Both the position numbers and the translations under genes were made by a program. From assembly GCF_050436995.1 (NCBI RefSeq), contig NC_134775.1, positions 10,239,170 to 10,303,169 on the forward strand: DNA of 64,000 nucleotides, written 5' to 3'. Under the pieces are notes generated by a model that made no database searches, was not told the DNA's origin, and saw only the letters and a list, made by a program, of their open reading frames with translations. Positions 34,950 through 47,531 of the stretch are shown here, one piece after another. This DNA comes from Anticarsia gemmatalis (taxonomy: Eukaryota; Arthropoda; Insecta; Lepidoptera; Erebidae). Positions within the stretch are counted from its first letter, which is position 1; every line of letters starts with the position of its first letter.

Positions 34950-35137
34950 TCTAATATTATAAAGGCGAAAGTTTGTTTTGTATGTTTGTTACCTTTTCAC
35001 GCTCAAACGGCTGAACGGATGTCAATGAGATTTCGTATGTATGTAAATGAAGCCCTGGATTAACATGTAAGCTACTTTTAATCTCACTATTCCCACGGGA
35101 TCAAGTTAAACGCGGGTGGAGCCGCGCGCAACAGCTA
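34950..35137 (+). mobile_element. Helitron-like element (second family) in left arm
   Basis: Starts TCTAATATTATAAAGGCGAA, contains CGGCTGAACGGATGTCAATG and ends GGAGCCGCGCGCAACAGCTA. This resembles another common insect Helitron-type repeat, though the last base is not the usual G. A short hairpin (about 34895-34944) lies just before it. A mirrored copy is at 42745-42932, so it was in the unit before the arms were duplicated. Confidence 0.55.
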
Positions 35138-35278
35138 TTCAATGATAATCCAGATGGTGTGTTCCGGCGCCGCACCGCAGTCACACCGCATTTCGATTGA
35201 GGGAGACGCGAGGGTGTAGAAATTGTTGCTCCGGTACCGAGACGTCAAAATATCTTAATAGCTTAATTTTGTTTAAGA

Positions 35279-38016
35279 ATGCCGAGGCCAAAACTATCAG
35301 AGGAGGAGAAAAAGGAGAGAAAACGGGTGCGGGAAAGAATAAGAAAAGCTAAAATCAAAAGCGATCCTGTGTCAAGAGAGGAGCATTTAAGGAAAGATAG
35401 AGAACGTTTAGCTAGACGAAAAGCTGCGGGACTTATCGTAACCCGAAGCCAAATGACTGCACGTGCACGTCGCATTTTACAAAAAAATAACCGAATCAGT
35501 GCCCGTGCATATTATCAGAGAAAAAAAGCTAAGGCAAATGTTGCCCGACATAACCAAACAAGTGTTTCAGTGACCAATGATGTAACAGAATCGCTATCAA
35601 AAAATCGAGATAATGAGCCTGGTATTTCTCAAGAAAAAATAAGACCTTGTAGCTCACGGTTATTTCAACAGAATGTCCGATGTAATAGTCCTAATCTGCG
35701 TTTTGATGCCATATTAGCGAGTAGTTCCCACTATTTACGTACAAGCAGTCCTCTAGACTTGTCAATAGCATCTCCTTTACGAACGCCAAGTGCTAGTTCA
35801 ATAAATTCAGAAGAATCAACATTACGTCCAAATACTCCTAACTTAGAGCCGTCCCTTGCAACAATTAAATTCAATCAAGACATTAAAATAAAATTCCGTA
35901 AATATCAAAAACTTAAAACTCAGCAAATATGTGATTTAAAAAACCAATTGGCAAAGGCTAATAAAATAATACTGATGTACAAAAAGAGATACATGAGACT
36001 AAATCAAGAATTGAAGAAATTCAAAAAAAGTAATTTACAAGTGAGACAAATCCCGAAGAAGCCAAATAATACAGATCTGCAAAAACGTATCCGTAAAATT
36101 GTCATTCAGTTTTTTGAGGACGATGACAATTCAAATCTTTGCCCAGGTAAAAAGGATACTGTTACACAAAATGGAGTAAAAATGCAGAAAAGGCTATCGA
36201 AAGACACAATTAAAAATTTACACAAAAAATACTTGAATTCGGGCCATCCTCCAATCAGTTATGTCAATTTTACAAGAATGAGGCCGTTTTGGGTCACACA
36301 GCCAAAATTAAATGCTAGAAATACATATCTATGTCAGAAACATGAGAACATGGACCTTCTCTCTCTCCTAACATCCTTAAAACGAAATCGGATCATAAAA
36401 GAAAACACCACGACCGAAATTCTTAGTAGTATTTGCTGTGATATTTTTAAGGTAGAATGCCTACAAAGAACATGTCCTATCTGTAGAAATCGTCACTTAA
36501 ATTATCAGGAATTTGATAACTCCAAAGACGTTGTTTACTGGGCTTGGAAGAAGATAAAAAAAAATTACAAAAAGAATGGAGTCGATAAAATAGCGATTAA
36601 TGTAGAAAAAGTAAGAATAACAGTTAAACCATTGCAATTGATCAATATATTTGAAGATAATCTGAAACCATTCCTAACACATTGCAGTAATATACGAAAT
36701 CAAAGTCAAGCTTTTAAGCACTATAAACAAAACATGACTGAAAAGGATTGTGTTGTCCACATTGACTTCAGTGAGAACTATAGCACCAAGTACGGGTCCG
36801 AAATACAATCTGTGCACTTTGGTGGCAGTCGCCAACAATTTACATTACATACTTCTGTAATTTATTATAAAATGAAGGAAGGGAATACAAAAACTCAATG
36901 TTTCTGCACTATTATTCACTGCGACATGATGCTGCCGCCGTTTGGGCTCACCTTGTCCCAATATTAGAAGAAATCAAAAAGGAAGTTCCAACTGTTCAGA
37001 ATCTTATTATTGTGTCGGATTCTCCATCAGGCCAGTATCGGAACAAGAAAATTTTTTATATTATGTCCCAACTCAGTATTTACTGTTCTTCTTTGACTAA
37101 CATAATATGGAACTATAGCGAATGTGGGCATGGAAAAGGTGCGCCAGATGGGGTAGGTGGGCTACTGAAGAGAACAGCGGATCGATTTGTTGCACATGAT
37201 GGTGATATGAATAATATAGATACTTTTGTAAACTATTTAAAATCTACTGTCCAAGGTGTGAAAATAAGTACTGTAGAAGAATATGAAGTGGAAGAAAAGG
37301 ACTGGCTTCTCCCTACAAATTCGAACACATTTCGTGGAACACTACAAGTCAAACAAGTTGTTTGGACTAAAGAAACTGAAAATCGTATAGTTTTACGTCG
37401 TCTTTCTTGTATAGAAGATGAATGTATTAAATATGTTGTTAAATGCCCACATGGCAAACATCTAGACTTCCACAATTTATCAACAGAGATTAAGTCTAAA
37501 CCTCAGCCTACTACTTTTAGTAATAAAAAATCCATCACTAAATCAACAATAGACAGAAATAAATTGCGACCAGTAAAGTTAACTGATAAATTAATTTTGT
37601 TTCCACGACCATCATTTTCAACGTACTGTACACCATCGAAGGCACTACAAATCTCAGAAAATGCGGTTTCCAGATCATCCCCTTCGACAAAATTATCCGA
37701 AAATTTGTTATTCAACTATGAAGATTTAAACCAAAGCACTCCTTCCTGTTCATTTCTAGAAAATATTGATACGAATATTTTAGTTGATTTAGATGGGTCA
37801 AGTCAACTCGTAAATAAAGAGGATACCGTAAAAGCACCTGAGAGTGTTACAAATCCCACCATGGAAGACAGTGATATTGATGAAGAAATATTTACTACAA
37901 AGTCTAAAATTAAGTATAAAGAAGAAAAAAATCAGCCTCGTAAACAAATTTCTAATACTCAACGAAGATTTAGGTATATATTTGGTGGCAGTGATACTGA
38001 TGACGACTTATTTTAA
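35279..38016 (+). pseudogene. Putative DDE transposase, left arm copy
   Basis: Two overlapping frames, 35279-36967 and 36898-38016, together about 910 codons. The N-terminus is basic (KERKRVRERIRKAKIKSD). A coiled-coil-like stretch lies near residues 200-250 and a zinc-type CPICRNRH near 400. Acidic blocks are VVHIDFSENYSTKYGSE then SVHFGGS in the first frame, and SDSPSGQYRN and ECGHGKGAPDGVGG in the second. These are candidates for a DDD/E triad. A one-base loss near 36914 separates FCTI from SLRHDAAAVWAHL. The C-terminus is acidic and Ser-rich. I recognise this as a metazoan transposon-like family but cannot name it. The upstream context is the subterminal motif array. Confidence 0.65.
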
Positions 38017-38766
38017 TGTGGTCTGACTTGTTTTAATTAATTACAGTGTTAATTGTTGTATTTAACTAATAATAATATACATATAAGTGCTGTGATTAGC
38101 TATGAATACATAGTCTCTTTTGACTTAAAACTATAATTATGATGCTATTTTACAAATGCGGAGTACGAAGATGGCAATTCAAGTTATGTTGTGATTAATG
38201 TTTAACTTAAAGGCTGATTTACATAAAAAACAAAATAATTTTACTAGCAGATTTAATGTATGCTTAACTTTACTAAATATTTGACTAGATGTAGAGTATT
38301 TGCTTATTAGCAGTAGCGTTAAGATTGTTTACTAGATGTTGATTGTTGATGTTAGATATAAACGATCTGTAATCTGTGATTTGTACTGAAAACAAAGTTT
38401 TTTTTTAAGGTAAATAATAATTAAAGCTGTGATTATTGTAGTGTCGTTATGTTTAATGTTAAACTGAAAAGACTGATTAATTAGGTATTTAGACTTACAG
38501 TTATTTTTATTGTTATTATTGTAAAACAATTAGCTGGATCGTCCACAGTAATAAATGTGTATTTTGCAATTTTATCCCTTAAGAGATTTTTTATTTATCT
38601 TTGTGCTTCATTTTAAAAAAGACATTGGTAATACAAATGTATATTCTTTATTAAAACTCTAAGAACCTATAGTAAAATAATTAAAAAGAAAAAGTAGAAA
38701 GTAAATATAATAAAATAGGTATAATTTATTTTTAAATCAATTCTCGTTGGATGTATTCTTCTTTCA

Positions 38767-39115
38767 TGAGACCAGACAGTTCAGGTCTTCAGTTCGTTCA
38801 CCCTTGTAAAAATATATAGGCACCTATACTAACTATATTTCAAAGATAGATAGATTATCATATCGCTGGATATGTTATCATTTCGGTGGATAAGTTTATC
38901 ATTTCGGTGGATAAATTTATCATATCGGTGGATAACCTTTTCATATCGGTGTACATAAAAAAAAAATCGGTGATGATGTTAAATTTGGGAATATGTACTA
39001 TCCTAAAGATTACATAAAACCTAAAAAATAAGCAAAATATGTACATAAACAAAAAAAGCACCGATATGATAAAAAAAATGGCATTTGGGTGAATTTCAAC
39101 AAATGCCATTTTTTT
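38767..39115. other. Spacer between the palindrome arms
   Basis: 349 bp present once. It contains a cluster of TATCATTTCGGTGGATAA-like motifs (38866-38960), then one CACCGATATGATA at 39060, then GGGTGAATTTCAACAAATG at 39087-39105, which equals the first 19 bases of the whole element. That copy sits inside a small hairpin (AAATGGCATTTG ... CAAATGCCATTT). It therefore looks like the other end of the 5.4-kb unit. Confidence 0.7.
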
Positions 39116-39865
39116 TGAAAGAAGAATACATCCAACGAGAATTGATTTAAAAATAAATTATACCTATTTTATTATATTTACTTTCTACTTTTTCTTTTTA
39201 ATTATTTTACTATAGGTTCTTAGAGTTTTAATAAAGAATATACATTTGTATTACCAATGTCTTTTTTAAAATGAAGCACAAAGATAAATAAAAAATCTCT
39301 TAAGGGATAAAATTGCAAAATACACATTTATTACTGTGGACGATCCAGCTAATTGTTTTACAATAATAACAATAAAAATAACTGTAAGTCTAAATACCTA
39401 ATTAATCAGTCTTTTCAGTTTAACATTAAACATAACGACACTACAATAATCACAGCTTTAATTATTATTTACCTTAAAAAAAAACTTTGTTTTCAGTACA
39501 AATCACAGATTACAGATCGTTTATATCTAACATCAACAATCAACATCTAGTAAACAATCTTAACGCTACTGCTAATAAGCAAATACTCTACATCTAGTCA
39601 AATATTTAGTAAAGTTAAGCATACATTAAATCTGCTAGTAAAATTATTTTGTTTTTTATGTAAATCAGCCTTTAAGTTAAACATTAATCACAACATAACT
39701 TGAATTGCCATCTTCGTACTCCGCATTTGTAAAATAGCATCATAATTATAGTTTTAAGTCAAAAGAGACTATGTATTCATAGCTAATCACAGCACTTATA
39801 TGTATATTATTATTAGTTAAATACAACAATTAACACTGTAATTAATTAAAACAAGTCAGACCACA

Positions 39866-42603
39866 TTAAAATAAGTCGTCATCAGTATCACTGCCACCAA
39901 ATATATACCTAAATCTTCGTTGAGTATTAGAAATTTGTTTACGAGGCTGATTTTTTTCTTCTTTATACTTAATTTTAGACTTTGTAGTAAATATTTCTTC
40001 ATCAATATCACTGTCTTCCATGGTGGGATTTGTAACACTCTCAGGTGCTTTTACGGTATCCTCTTTATTTACGAGTTGACTTGACCCATCTAAATCAACT
40101 AAAATATTCGTATCAATATTTTCTAGAAATGAACAGGAAGGAGTGCTTTGGTTTAAATCTTCATAGTTGAATAACAAATTTTCGGATAATTTTGTCGAAG
40201 GGGATGATCTGGAAACCGCATTTTCTGAGATTTGTAGTGCCTTCGATGGTGTACAGTACGTTGAAAATGATGGTCGTGGAAACAAAATTAATTTATCAGT
40301 TAACTTTACTGGTCGCAATTTATTTCTGTCTATTGTTGATTTAGTGATGGATTTTTTATTACTAAAAGTAGTAGGCTGAGGTTTAGACTTAATCTCTGTT
40401 GATAAATTGTGGAAGTCTAGATGTTTGCCATGTGGGCATTTAACAACATATTTAATACATTCATCTTCTATACAAGAAAGACGACGTAAAACTATACGAT
40501 TTTCAGTTTCTTTAGTCCAAACAACTTGTTTGACTTGTAGTGTTCCACGAAATGTGTTCGAATTTGTAGGGAGAAGCCAGTCCTTTTCTTCCACTTCATA
40601 TTCTTCTACAGTACTTATTTTCACACCTTGGACAGTAGATTTTAAATAGTTTACAAAAGTATCTATATTATTCATATCACCATCATGTGCAACAAATCGA
40701 TCCGCTGTTCTCTTCAGTAGCCCACCTACCCCATCTGGCGCACCTTTTCCATGCCCACATTCGCTATAGTTCCATATTATGTTAGTCAAAGAAGAACAGT
40801 AAATACTGAGTTGGGACATAATATAAAAAATTTTCTTGTTCCGATACTGGCCTGATGGAGAATCCGACACAATAATAAGATTCTGAACAGTTGGAACTTC
40901 CTTTTTGATTTCTTCTAATATTGGGACAAGGTGAGCCCAAACGGCGGCAGCATCATGTCGCAGTGAATAATAGTGCAGAAACATTGAGTTTTTGTATTCC
41001 CTTCCTTCATTTTATAATAAATTACAGAAGTATGTAATGTAAATTGTTGGCGACTGCCACCAAAGTGCACAGATTGTATTTCGGACCCGTACTTGGTGCT
41101 ATAGTTCTCACTGAAGTCAATGTGGACAACACAATCCTTTTCAGTCATGTTTTGTTTATAGTGCTTAAAAGCTTGACTTTGATTTCGTATATTACTGCAA
41201 TGTGTTAGGAATGGTTTCAGATTATCTTCAAATATATTGATCAATTGCAATGGTTTAACTGTTATTCTTACTTTTTCTACATTAATCGCTATTTTATCGA
41301 CTCCATTCTTTTTGTAATTTTTTTTTATCTTCTTCCAAGCCCAGTAAACAACGTCTTTGGAGTTATCAAATTCCTGATAATTTAAGTGACGATTTCTACA
41401 GATAGGACATGTTCTTTGTAGGCATTCTACCTTAAAAATATCACAGCAAATACTACTAAGAATTTCGGTCGTGGTGTTTTCTTTTATGATCCGATTTCGT
41501 TTTAAGGATGTTAGGAGAGAGAGAAGGTCCATGTTCTCATGTTTCTGACATAGATATGTATTTCTAGCATTTAATTTTGGCTGTGTGACCCAAAACGGCC
41601 TCATTCTTGTAAAATTGACATAACTGATTGGAGGATGGCCCGAATTCAAGTATTTTTTGTGTAAATTTTTAATTGTGTCTTTCGATAGCCTTTTCTGCAT
41701 TTTTACTCCATTTTGTGTAACAGTATCCTTTTTACCTGGGCAAAGATTTGAATTGTCATCGTCCTCAAAAAACTGAATGACAATTTTACGGATACGTTTT
41801 TGCAGATCTGTATTATTTGGCTTCTTCGGGATTTGTCTCACTTGTAAATTACTTTTTTTGAATTTCTTCAATTCTTGATTTAGTCTCATGTATCTCTTTT
41901 TGTACATCAGTATTATTTTATTAGCCTTTGCCAATTGGTTTTTTAAATCACATATTTGCTGAGTTTTAAGTTTTTGATATTTACGGAATTTTATTTTAAT
42001 GTCTTGATTGAATTTAATTGTTGCAAGGGACGGCTCTAAGTTAGGAGTATTTGGACGTAATGTTGATTCTTCTGAATTTATTGAACTAGCACTTGGCGTT
42101 CGTAAAGGAGATGCTATTGACAAGTCTAGAGGACTGCTTGTACGTAAATAGTGGGAACTACTCGCTAATATGGCATCAAAACGCAGATTAGGACTATTAC
42201 ATCGGACATTCTGTTGAAATAACCGTGAGCTACAAGGTCTTATTTTTTCTTGAGAAATACCAGGCTCATTATCTCGATTTTTTGATAGCGATTCTGTTAC
42301 ATCATTGGTCACTGAAACACTTGTTTGGTTATGTCGGGCAACATTTGCCTTAGCTTTTTTTCTCTGATAATATGCACGGGCACTGATTCGGTTATTTTTT
42401 TGTAAAATGCGACGTGCACGTGCAGTCATTTGGTTTCGGGTTACGATAAGTCCCGCAGCTTTTCGTCTAGCTAAACGTTCTCTATCTTTCCTTAAATGCT
42501 CCTCTCTTGACACAGGATCGCTTTTGATTTTAGCTTTTCTTATTCTTTCCCGCACCCGTTTTCTCTCCTTTTTCTCCTCCTCTGATAGTTTTGGCCTCGG
42601 CAT
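39866..42603 (-). pseudogene. Putative DDE transposase, right arm copy
   Basis: Inverted duplicate of the gene at 35279-38016, as frames 42603-40915 and 40984-39866. The translated proteins are the same except one residue: Asn here (TRNQM) against Ser in the left arm. The same one-base loss separates the two frames, so the defect predates the duplication or was copied by it. All acidic and zinc motifs noted for the left copy are present. The gene converges on the left copy across the spacer. Confidence 0.65.
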
Positions 42604-43169
42604 TCTTAAACAAAATTAAGCTATTAAGATATTTTGACGTCTCGGTACCGGAGCAACAATTTCTACACCCTCGCGTCTCCCTCAATCGAAATGCGGTGTG
42701 ACTGCGGTGCGGCGCCGGAACACACCATCTGGATTATCATTGAATAGCTGTTGCGCGCGGCTCCACCCGCGTTTAACTTGATCCCGTGGGAATAGTGAGA
42801 TTAAAAGTAGCTTACATGTTAATCCAGGGCTTCATTTACATACATACGAAATCTCATTGACATCCGTTCAGCCGTTTGAGCGTGAAAAGGTAACAAACAT
42901 ACAAAACAAACTTTCGCCTTTATAATATTAGATATATATATAGATGTATGTAGTATATAATATATATATATACTACATACATCTATAATAGTTGTTGTTT
43001 ATGGTGTCACTAATATAGTCCTGAGAGGTTGTTAGTGTTTTACCAATAACCCAATACTAATAAATCATTATTAGTATTATATAGTAAGTTTTTATAATAA
43101 CCGCAGCCACATCAACATCGCTCCGGCGCTGGCGCCGCGACCGCACCGCACGAAATTATACAGGATCTA

Positions 43170-43412
43170 CCGATATGATAAAAAGACACCGAGATGATAA
43201 AACAATCCACCGTTATGATAAAGCAATCCACCGACATGATAAAACAATCCACCGATATGATAAAGCAATACACCGATGTGAAAGAAACTGTACGTCCATA
43301 ACACCGATATGATAACCTAGGACACCGATTGAATTTTCTTATCATTTCGGTGTAAATTATCATATCGGTGGTAAAAAATGCCACCGATTACACCGATATG
43401 AGAACACCGACG
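43170..43412. repeat. Subterminal motif array, right arm
   Basis: Mirror image of the array at 34470-34712: ACCGATATGATAAA-like copies with the same variants in the same order. A second Helitron-like copy lies mirrored at 42745-42932. Isolated motif copies occur nearer the end at about 43750 and 43950. Confidence 0.75.
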
Positions 43413-44704
43413 TGAGAAAAAACACACGTTTTAGAAGATTAAAGAAAATGTATTATATTTAGGATAAATTGAGTAACAGCCAATGAAGTTAATTCACTTG
43501 CTGATGCTGTTAGAACCAAACAATAATAATAAAACTACTCATTACACTGAAAAAATGGAACCACCGATAACATAAAATAATTGTCCGGGAGCAACTGAAA
43601 TGGCATACTTACGTTATTGGCGGGAAAATGCAGCGACTTGACACACGTCCGTCTTCACTGCGCGCTAGCGCACACTAACGAGGGAAATAATATTGGGGTG
43701 GGGACGCTGTCGGACCCGCCGATGTAAAGTTAGGTTTAAATTACTTTTGGCCACCGATATGAGAGCATTTTTCGAGACAAGTATGTTTGTGCCTCTCAGT
43801 AATTATAAACGTCGGTTATGTATTAAAATATGCTCTATGTTAATAATAAAACTAATAGTCTATTAAATAAAATTAGTTACATACTTAACTTACTTATTTT
43901 TACAAGTGTATAAGCATTTTTGTCAGTAAAAAAAGTAGAGGGACAGCCACCGATATGAGAAAAATTGAGGTTTATGTATTTTTTTCTACCCTTATATATA
44001 GTCCTAGGCAAATTATATTTTTGCCACAACCCAATAACTGCCTATTGAATACAAAAAAAAAGAATCCAGAACAATATTTCTTTTTTCAAATACGAATTTC
44101 ACTAAAGACAAAAAAAAAGTCATTTGGGAAATTCACCCTTTATTTCTCTGTAATCTTGAAATATGCAGTAATTTATGGGGTGCCTAATACTTTTGGCCAA
44201 GGCTGTACGTAACAAAGATGTTAGATGGGATAGGCCAATATGGATGCTTCGTACTTTTTTCCGTGGATTAAGATAATTATGAATTATGATGAGCTAGTTT
44301 CTCTGATAAGAATATTGATTGTTATCACTATGTACATTTTTTTTATGGATAAGTTATAAAAATGTTTCGTGTTTATTTTATTAGCTTTAATTTGGTTTTA
44401 TGTACTAAATATCAAAGTATTCGTACCTAAAAAAGGTTATTTTCGTGAGAAACAGTTACTGCAAAGTAATTTAAACATACATCAATAATTTTTGTAATGC
44501 TATTCGTAGAACGAGATCCGACCGCGTGATTTATACGTTCACATGTTTGATTGATAAAATATCTGGGGGCACGGAAGTGCCCCCGCAAGTCGAGCAAAAA
44601 AAAGCGGCACGGCCGTAACATCCTTTTCTCGAAGCAATTCGGGCTATTTTTGACACCCCTATAATTTCGTTGTGGATAAAACAAGAAGCCTGGATTTTCA
44701 GCAA

Positions 44705-45057
44705 CTAATCAGTCACTGTATAAACACGGTACCTATATTTAAAATTTCAGTCAATTTGAACCAATAATTTAAGAATGTCAACTTGTTAAAATTTTGAATT
44801 TTGTCACTCACTGATTCACTGATTCACTGATTCTCTGACTCACTGACTCACCGATCATCAAAAGTCTAAGGTACTTCTAGCAGACTTAGAAGCTTAAAAT
44901 TTAGAATAGAAATAGGGTTAAGTGTCTTAATCATGGGAAAAATTTTTATTTTCTAATTTCGGTCCAGTTTTCTAAATACACCAACTGCAACAATAACTTT
45001 GTAATCCTATATAAATGTATAAGATTACAATGTTACATTTGCAGTTAATGAATTATT
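44705..45057 (+). repeat. Direct repeat R1 (empty Helitron site)
   Basis: About 350 bp starting CTAATCAGTCACTGTATAAA, with a TCACTGATTCACTGATTC-type run, then AGCAGACTTAGAAGCTTAAA and TTTAGAATAGAAATAGGG, ending GCAGTTAATGAATTATT. The same text returns at 47532-48142. At about 44898 it reads AGCTTAAAA|TTTAGAATA without a Helitron; the second copy has one there. Confidence 0.75.
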
Positions 45058-45239
45058 CACTGCGTGACACTGGTTTTTTTTCCTGCGATTTTATAACTGT
45101 TTCTGCATATTTAGAGGTCCCAGATCAAGAAAATAGTATGAAGTCAATTTCCATCAGCTCTAGTTTTGAAGATATAAGGGTATGCTATTTTCACTAGAAA
45201 TTACAAATAAAATACCTCATTTTCAAATAAAAAAAATTA

Positions 45240-46830
45240 CTACATGCTTTCAAATGATCTTTTATGAGATTTTCTACAGTGAACACGTCTAGGCTGATCT
45301 CGACGTAAGCTCCAACAATAATCAGCCATCATATGGACGTCCCATCTACCCTGATAGCGCTTCTCCATAGTCCTAATGTCTTGGTGGAATCTCTCGCCCT
45401 GCTCCTCGCTAAAATCTCCAAGATTTTCGGGAAACTTGTCCAAAATAAAAAATTAAATAAATTTTGATGCTCATGTTGTATCCTAGCTCTTTCAAATTAC
45501 ATAACATGCTTTCGACTAGCTCAACATAGTTGTCCGCCTTCTTGTTTCCGAGAAAATTTTTGATTACTAAAACAAATGATTCCCAAGTTTTTTTCTCGAT
45601 TTCATTTAAGGAATTGATAAAGCTTTCAACTTCTCCGCACTCAATCCTGGAAACTTACGTGTAAGAAACGCGAAACACTCGCCTCCTTTGTCAAGAGCCT
45701 TGACAAACTGCTTCATAATGCCAAGTTTTATATGAAGTGGGGGCAGGATTATGCGGTCACGATCAACTAAAGGCACATTCACAACATTTCTTGTACCCAC
45801 TGTCATCTCCTCTCGCACCGGCCACACTTTTTAACACCAATGACGTTGTTTATCTCGACTATCCCAGGCACATAAAACAAGGGAATTTCGTGTAACCACT
45901 TTGTTGGCCAAGAAGAAAATTTACCATTTTCAAGTCAACACAGATGAACCAGTTGTGTTTCTGATACTTAATTTTCTGTATCACTTGAGATATATTTGTG
46001 TACTCTTCTTTCATGGTAGTTGAATGTGCTATAGGTATGGACGCGTACTTGTTACCATTATGAAGCAAAACACACTTTAAGCTTTTCTTACTGCTATCTA
46101 TAAACAAACGCCAATCAGCTGGTTGATACTCATGGCAGCCCATGATTTGCAGTAGACCTTTGATATCATTACAAAATTCCAAATCATTTTCCTTAGAAAA
46201 AAATGGCAAAAAATCCTTCTCTCGAGTACGATAAAACGTTATTTTTGTTCCTTTTGTGAGTAAATTCTTTTCTTTTAATCGAGATGCGAGCAAACATGAA
46301 GCAGTTTTTGATAAGTTTAGGTCTCTAACTAAGTCATTCAGTTCGTTTTGATTGAAAGGTTGTGGTCCCGATTGCAACACATCAAAGTCCGAATCACTAT
46401 CTTCTCTTTCTACGTTCAGCTCCAAATCCATTAGTGGGTCGTCAGAAAACTTTGATGGTCCAGCCTGTACGTCATCAGAAAGGAGTTGAGGTCGTTTGGC
46501 TGATCGTAAATCAGGATATATCCACTTGTTTTTATTGGTAGAGTTGATACCGTTAATATTTACCATACAGAAAAAGCAATCATCGTGATGATTTTTTGGT
46601 TCTTTCCAAATCATGGGTGTTTTAAATTTGATAGCAGTCCTTTTTCCCTGCGACCATTGACGTAGACACACGACGCAATTTTGACACACAATATGAGGCA
46701 CCCATTGTTTATCTTGATTGCACAGTTCTATTTTAAAGTAGTTAGAATACGCTAGTTTTACAAATTCAGAGATAGGTTTTCGGTATTTTTCGAAAACATA
46801 TTCACCAGATGTAGCAAAAGTTATTCGGAT
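45240..46830 (-). pseudogene. Insect repeat gene of unknown function, broken
   Basis: Minus-strand blocks in order: SGEYVFEKYRKPISEFVKLA, PHIVCQNCVVCLRQWSQGKR, DDCFFCMVNINGINSTNKNK, SGYTKFPCFMCLG (near 45865), then after a shift PLHIKLGIMKQFVKALDKGG and FPGLSAEKLKAL, and at the end FPENLGDFSEEQGERFHQDI, YQGRWDVHMMADYCWS. I recognise this as a protein family repeated many times in insect genomes, without a function I can name. Cys pairs suggest zinc binding. At least two frameshifts and a missing stretch near 45450-45600 make it a pseudogene. It sits between two direct repeats. Confidence 0.6.
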
Positions 46831-46849
46831 TATGCAAACAACGTCTTAG

Positions 46850-47335
46850 AGTAGAAGCCATGTCGAAAATCCCTAGTGAAATCAAAAATTTAAGCTTCAA
46901 TAAATTTAAATTAGTTATTAAACGCAACTTATGTTTAAAAGGCTATTATACTGTTAAAGATTATTTGGACGATAATAAAGCTTGGGACTGTGCTGCTTCT
47001 ACCAAGTCTGTTTCAAATAATGTACTAATGTTTTAATGTACAATGTTTTACTGTGTCCTACCAATAAGTTTCCTTTTGAAGATTATTACTATTTTTATTA
47101 GCTTAAATTTTAAATTAGATTTGTTCAGCTTTTTTTGAGTGTACACAGTAAATCATCAAATCATCTTGTATCAAGCAAATTGACATTTTAAAAGAGCAAG
47201 CCGTGAGTTTCTTGCCGTTTCTTCTCACGAGCAACCAGCTTTTCTGAAACGGACAAAAGAAATACAAATACGTGACTATTTCAAATACTTTGTAAAAAGT
47301 TTACGAAATAAAGGATATTTTGAATTGAATTTGAA
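46850..47335 (+). mobile_element. LINE 3' end fragment
   Basis: Reads IKNLSFNKFKLVIKRNLCLK, then GYYTVKDYLDDNKAWDCAAS, close to the fragment at 32481-33206. The 3' UTR has AGCAAGCCGTGAGTTTCTTG and ends in a TTGAATT-type repeat tail. It is 5'-truncated and sits just upstream of the broken gene at 45240-46830. The stretch 47336-47531 shows nothing coding. Confidence 0.6.
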
Positions 47336-47531
47336 TTTGAATAAATAAAACACTTATCTACTGGAGAAATTGCGATGATCGTAGTAAAAACGGCAAATGA
47401 GGGTAGTTTGCTATAACTCAAAAACTAGAGCTGTTACAGAAAAACTGAGGGTATATTTGAAATCAGTGCAGGAAATCCAGCAAGAATTTTAAAAAAATCC
47501 GAGGAAAACAAAAAAAGTGCTAATTTTGTCA

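Larger units (their letters stand above)
33725..44138. mobile_element. 10.4-kb palindromic DNA transposon with transposase gene in both arms
   Basis: Left arm about 33725-38766, right arm about 39116-44138, inverted and nearly identical; spacer 38767-39115. TTTA is duplicated at 33721-33724 and 44139-44142, and the unfilled site TTTA is at 3294-3297 in Rep-A copy A. The left end reads GGGTGAATTTCAACAAATGG, then repeats GGGTGAATTTCCC; the right end has only the second unit. Each arm has a two-part DDE-like gene converging on the centre. Arms differ at several bases (for example 35448 versus 42434). The 4-bp duplication would suit Sola, Chapaev or Ginger-like groups; I cannot assign one. Confidence 0.85.
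31417..44461 (+). repeat. Interspersed repeat Rep-A, copy B (host of three insertions)
   Basis: Starts ACAGGGTGTAACAGACGGTC like copy A and ends near 44461 at the same text as copy A near 3620. Unlike copy A it is interrupted three times: a SINE (31841-32164), a LINE 3' end (32481-33206) and a 10.4-kb palindromic transposon (33725-44138). After 44138 the repeat resumes with ATTTCTCTGTAATCTTGAAA exactly where copy A continues. Confidence 0.8.

Noticed and set aside
36888..36920. Programmed -1 frameshift at an AAAAAC run
   Set aside because: The run is not in the right phase for a slippery heptamer, and conserved residues continue in the first frame past it, so a simple one-base loss near 36914 fits better.
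33725..44138. Palindrome as an assembly or read-chimera artefact
   Set aside because: Target duplications, an empty site in a sister repeat and several differences between arms argue for a real element, though read-level proof is still needed.
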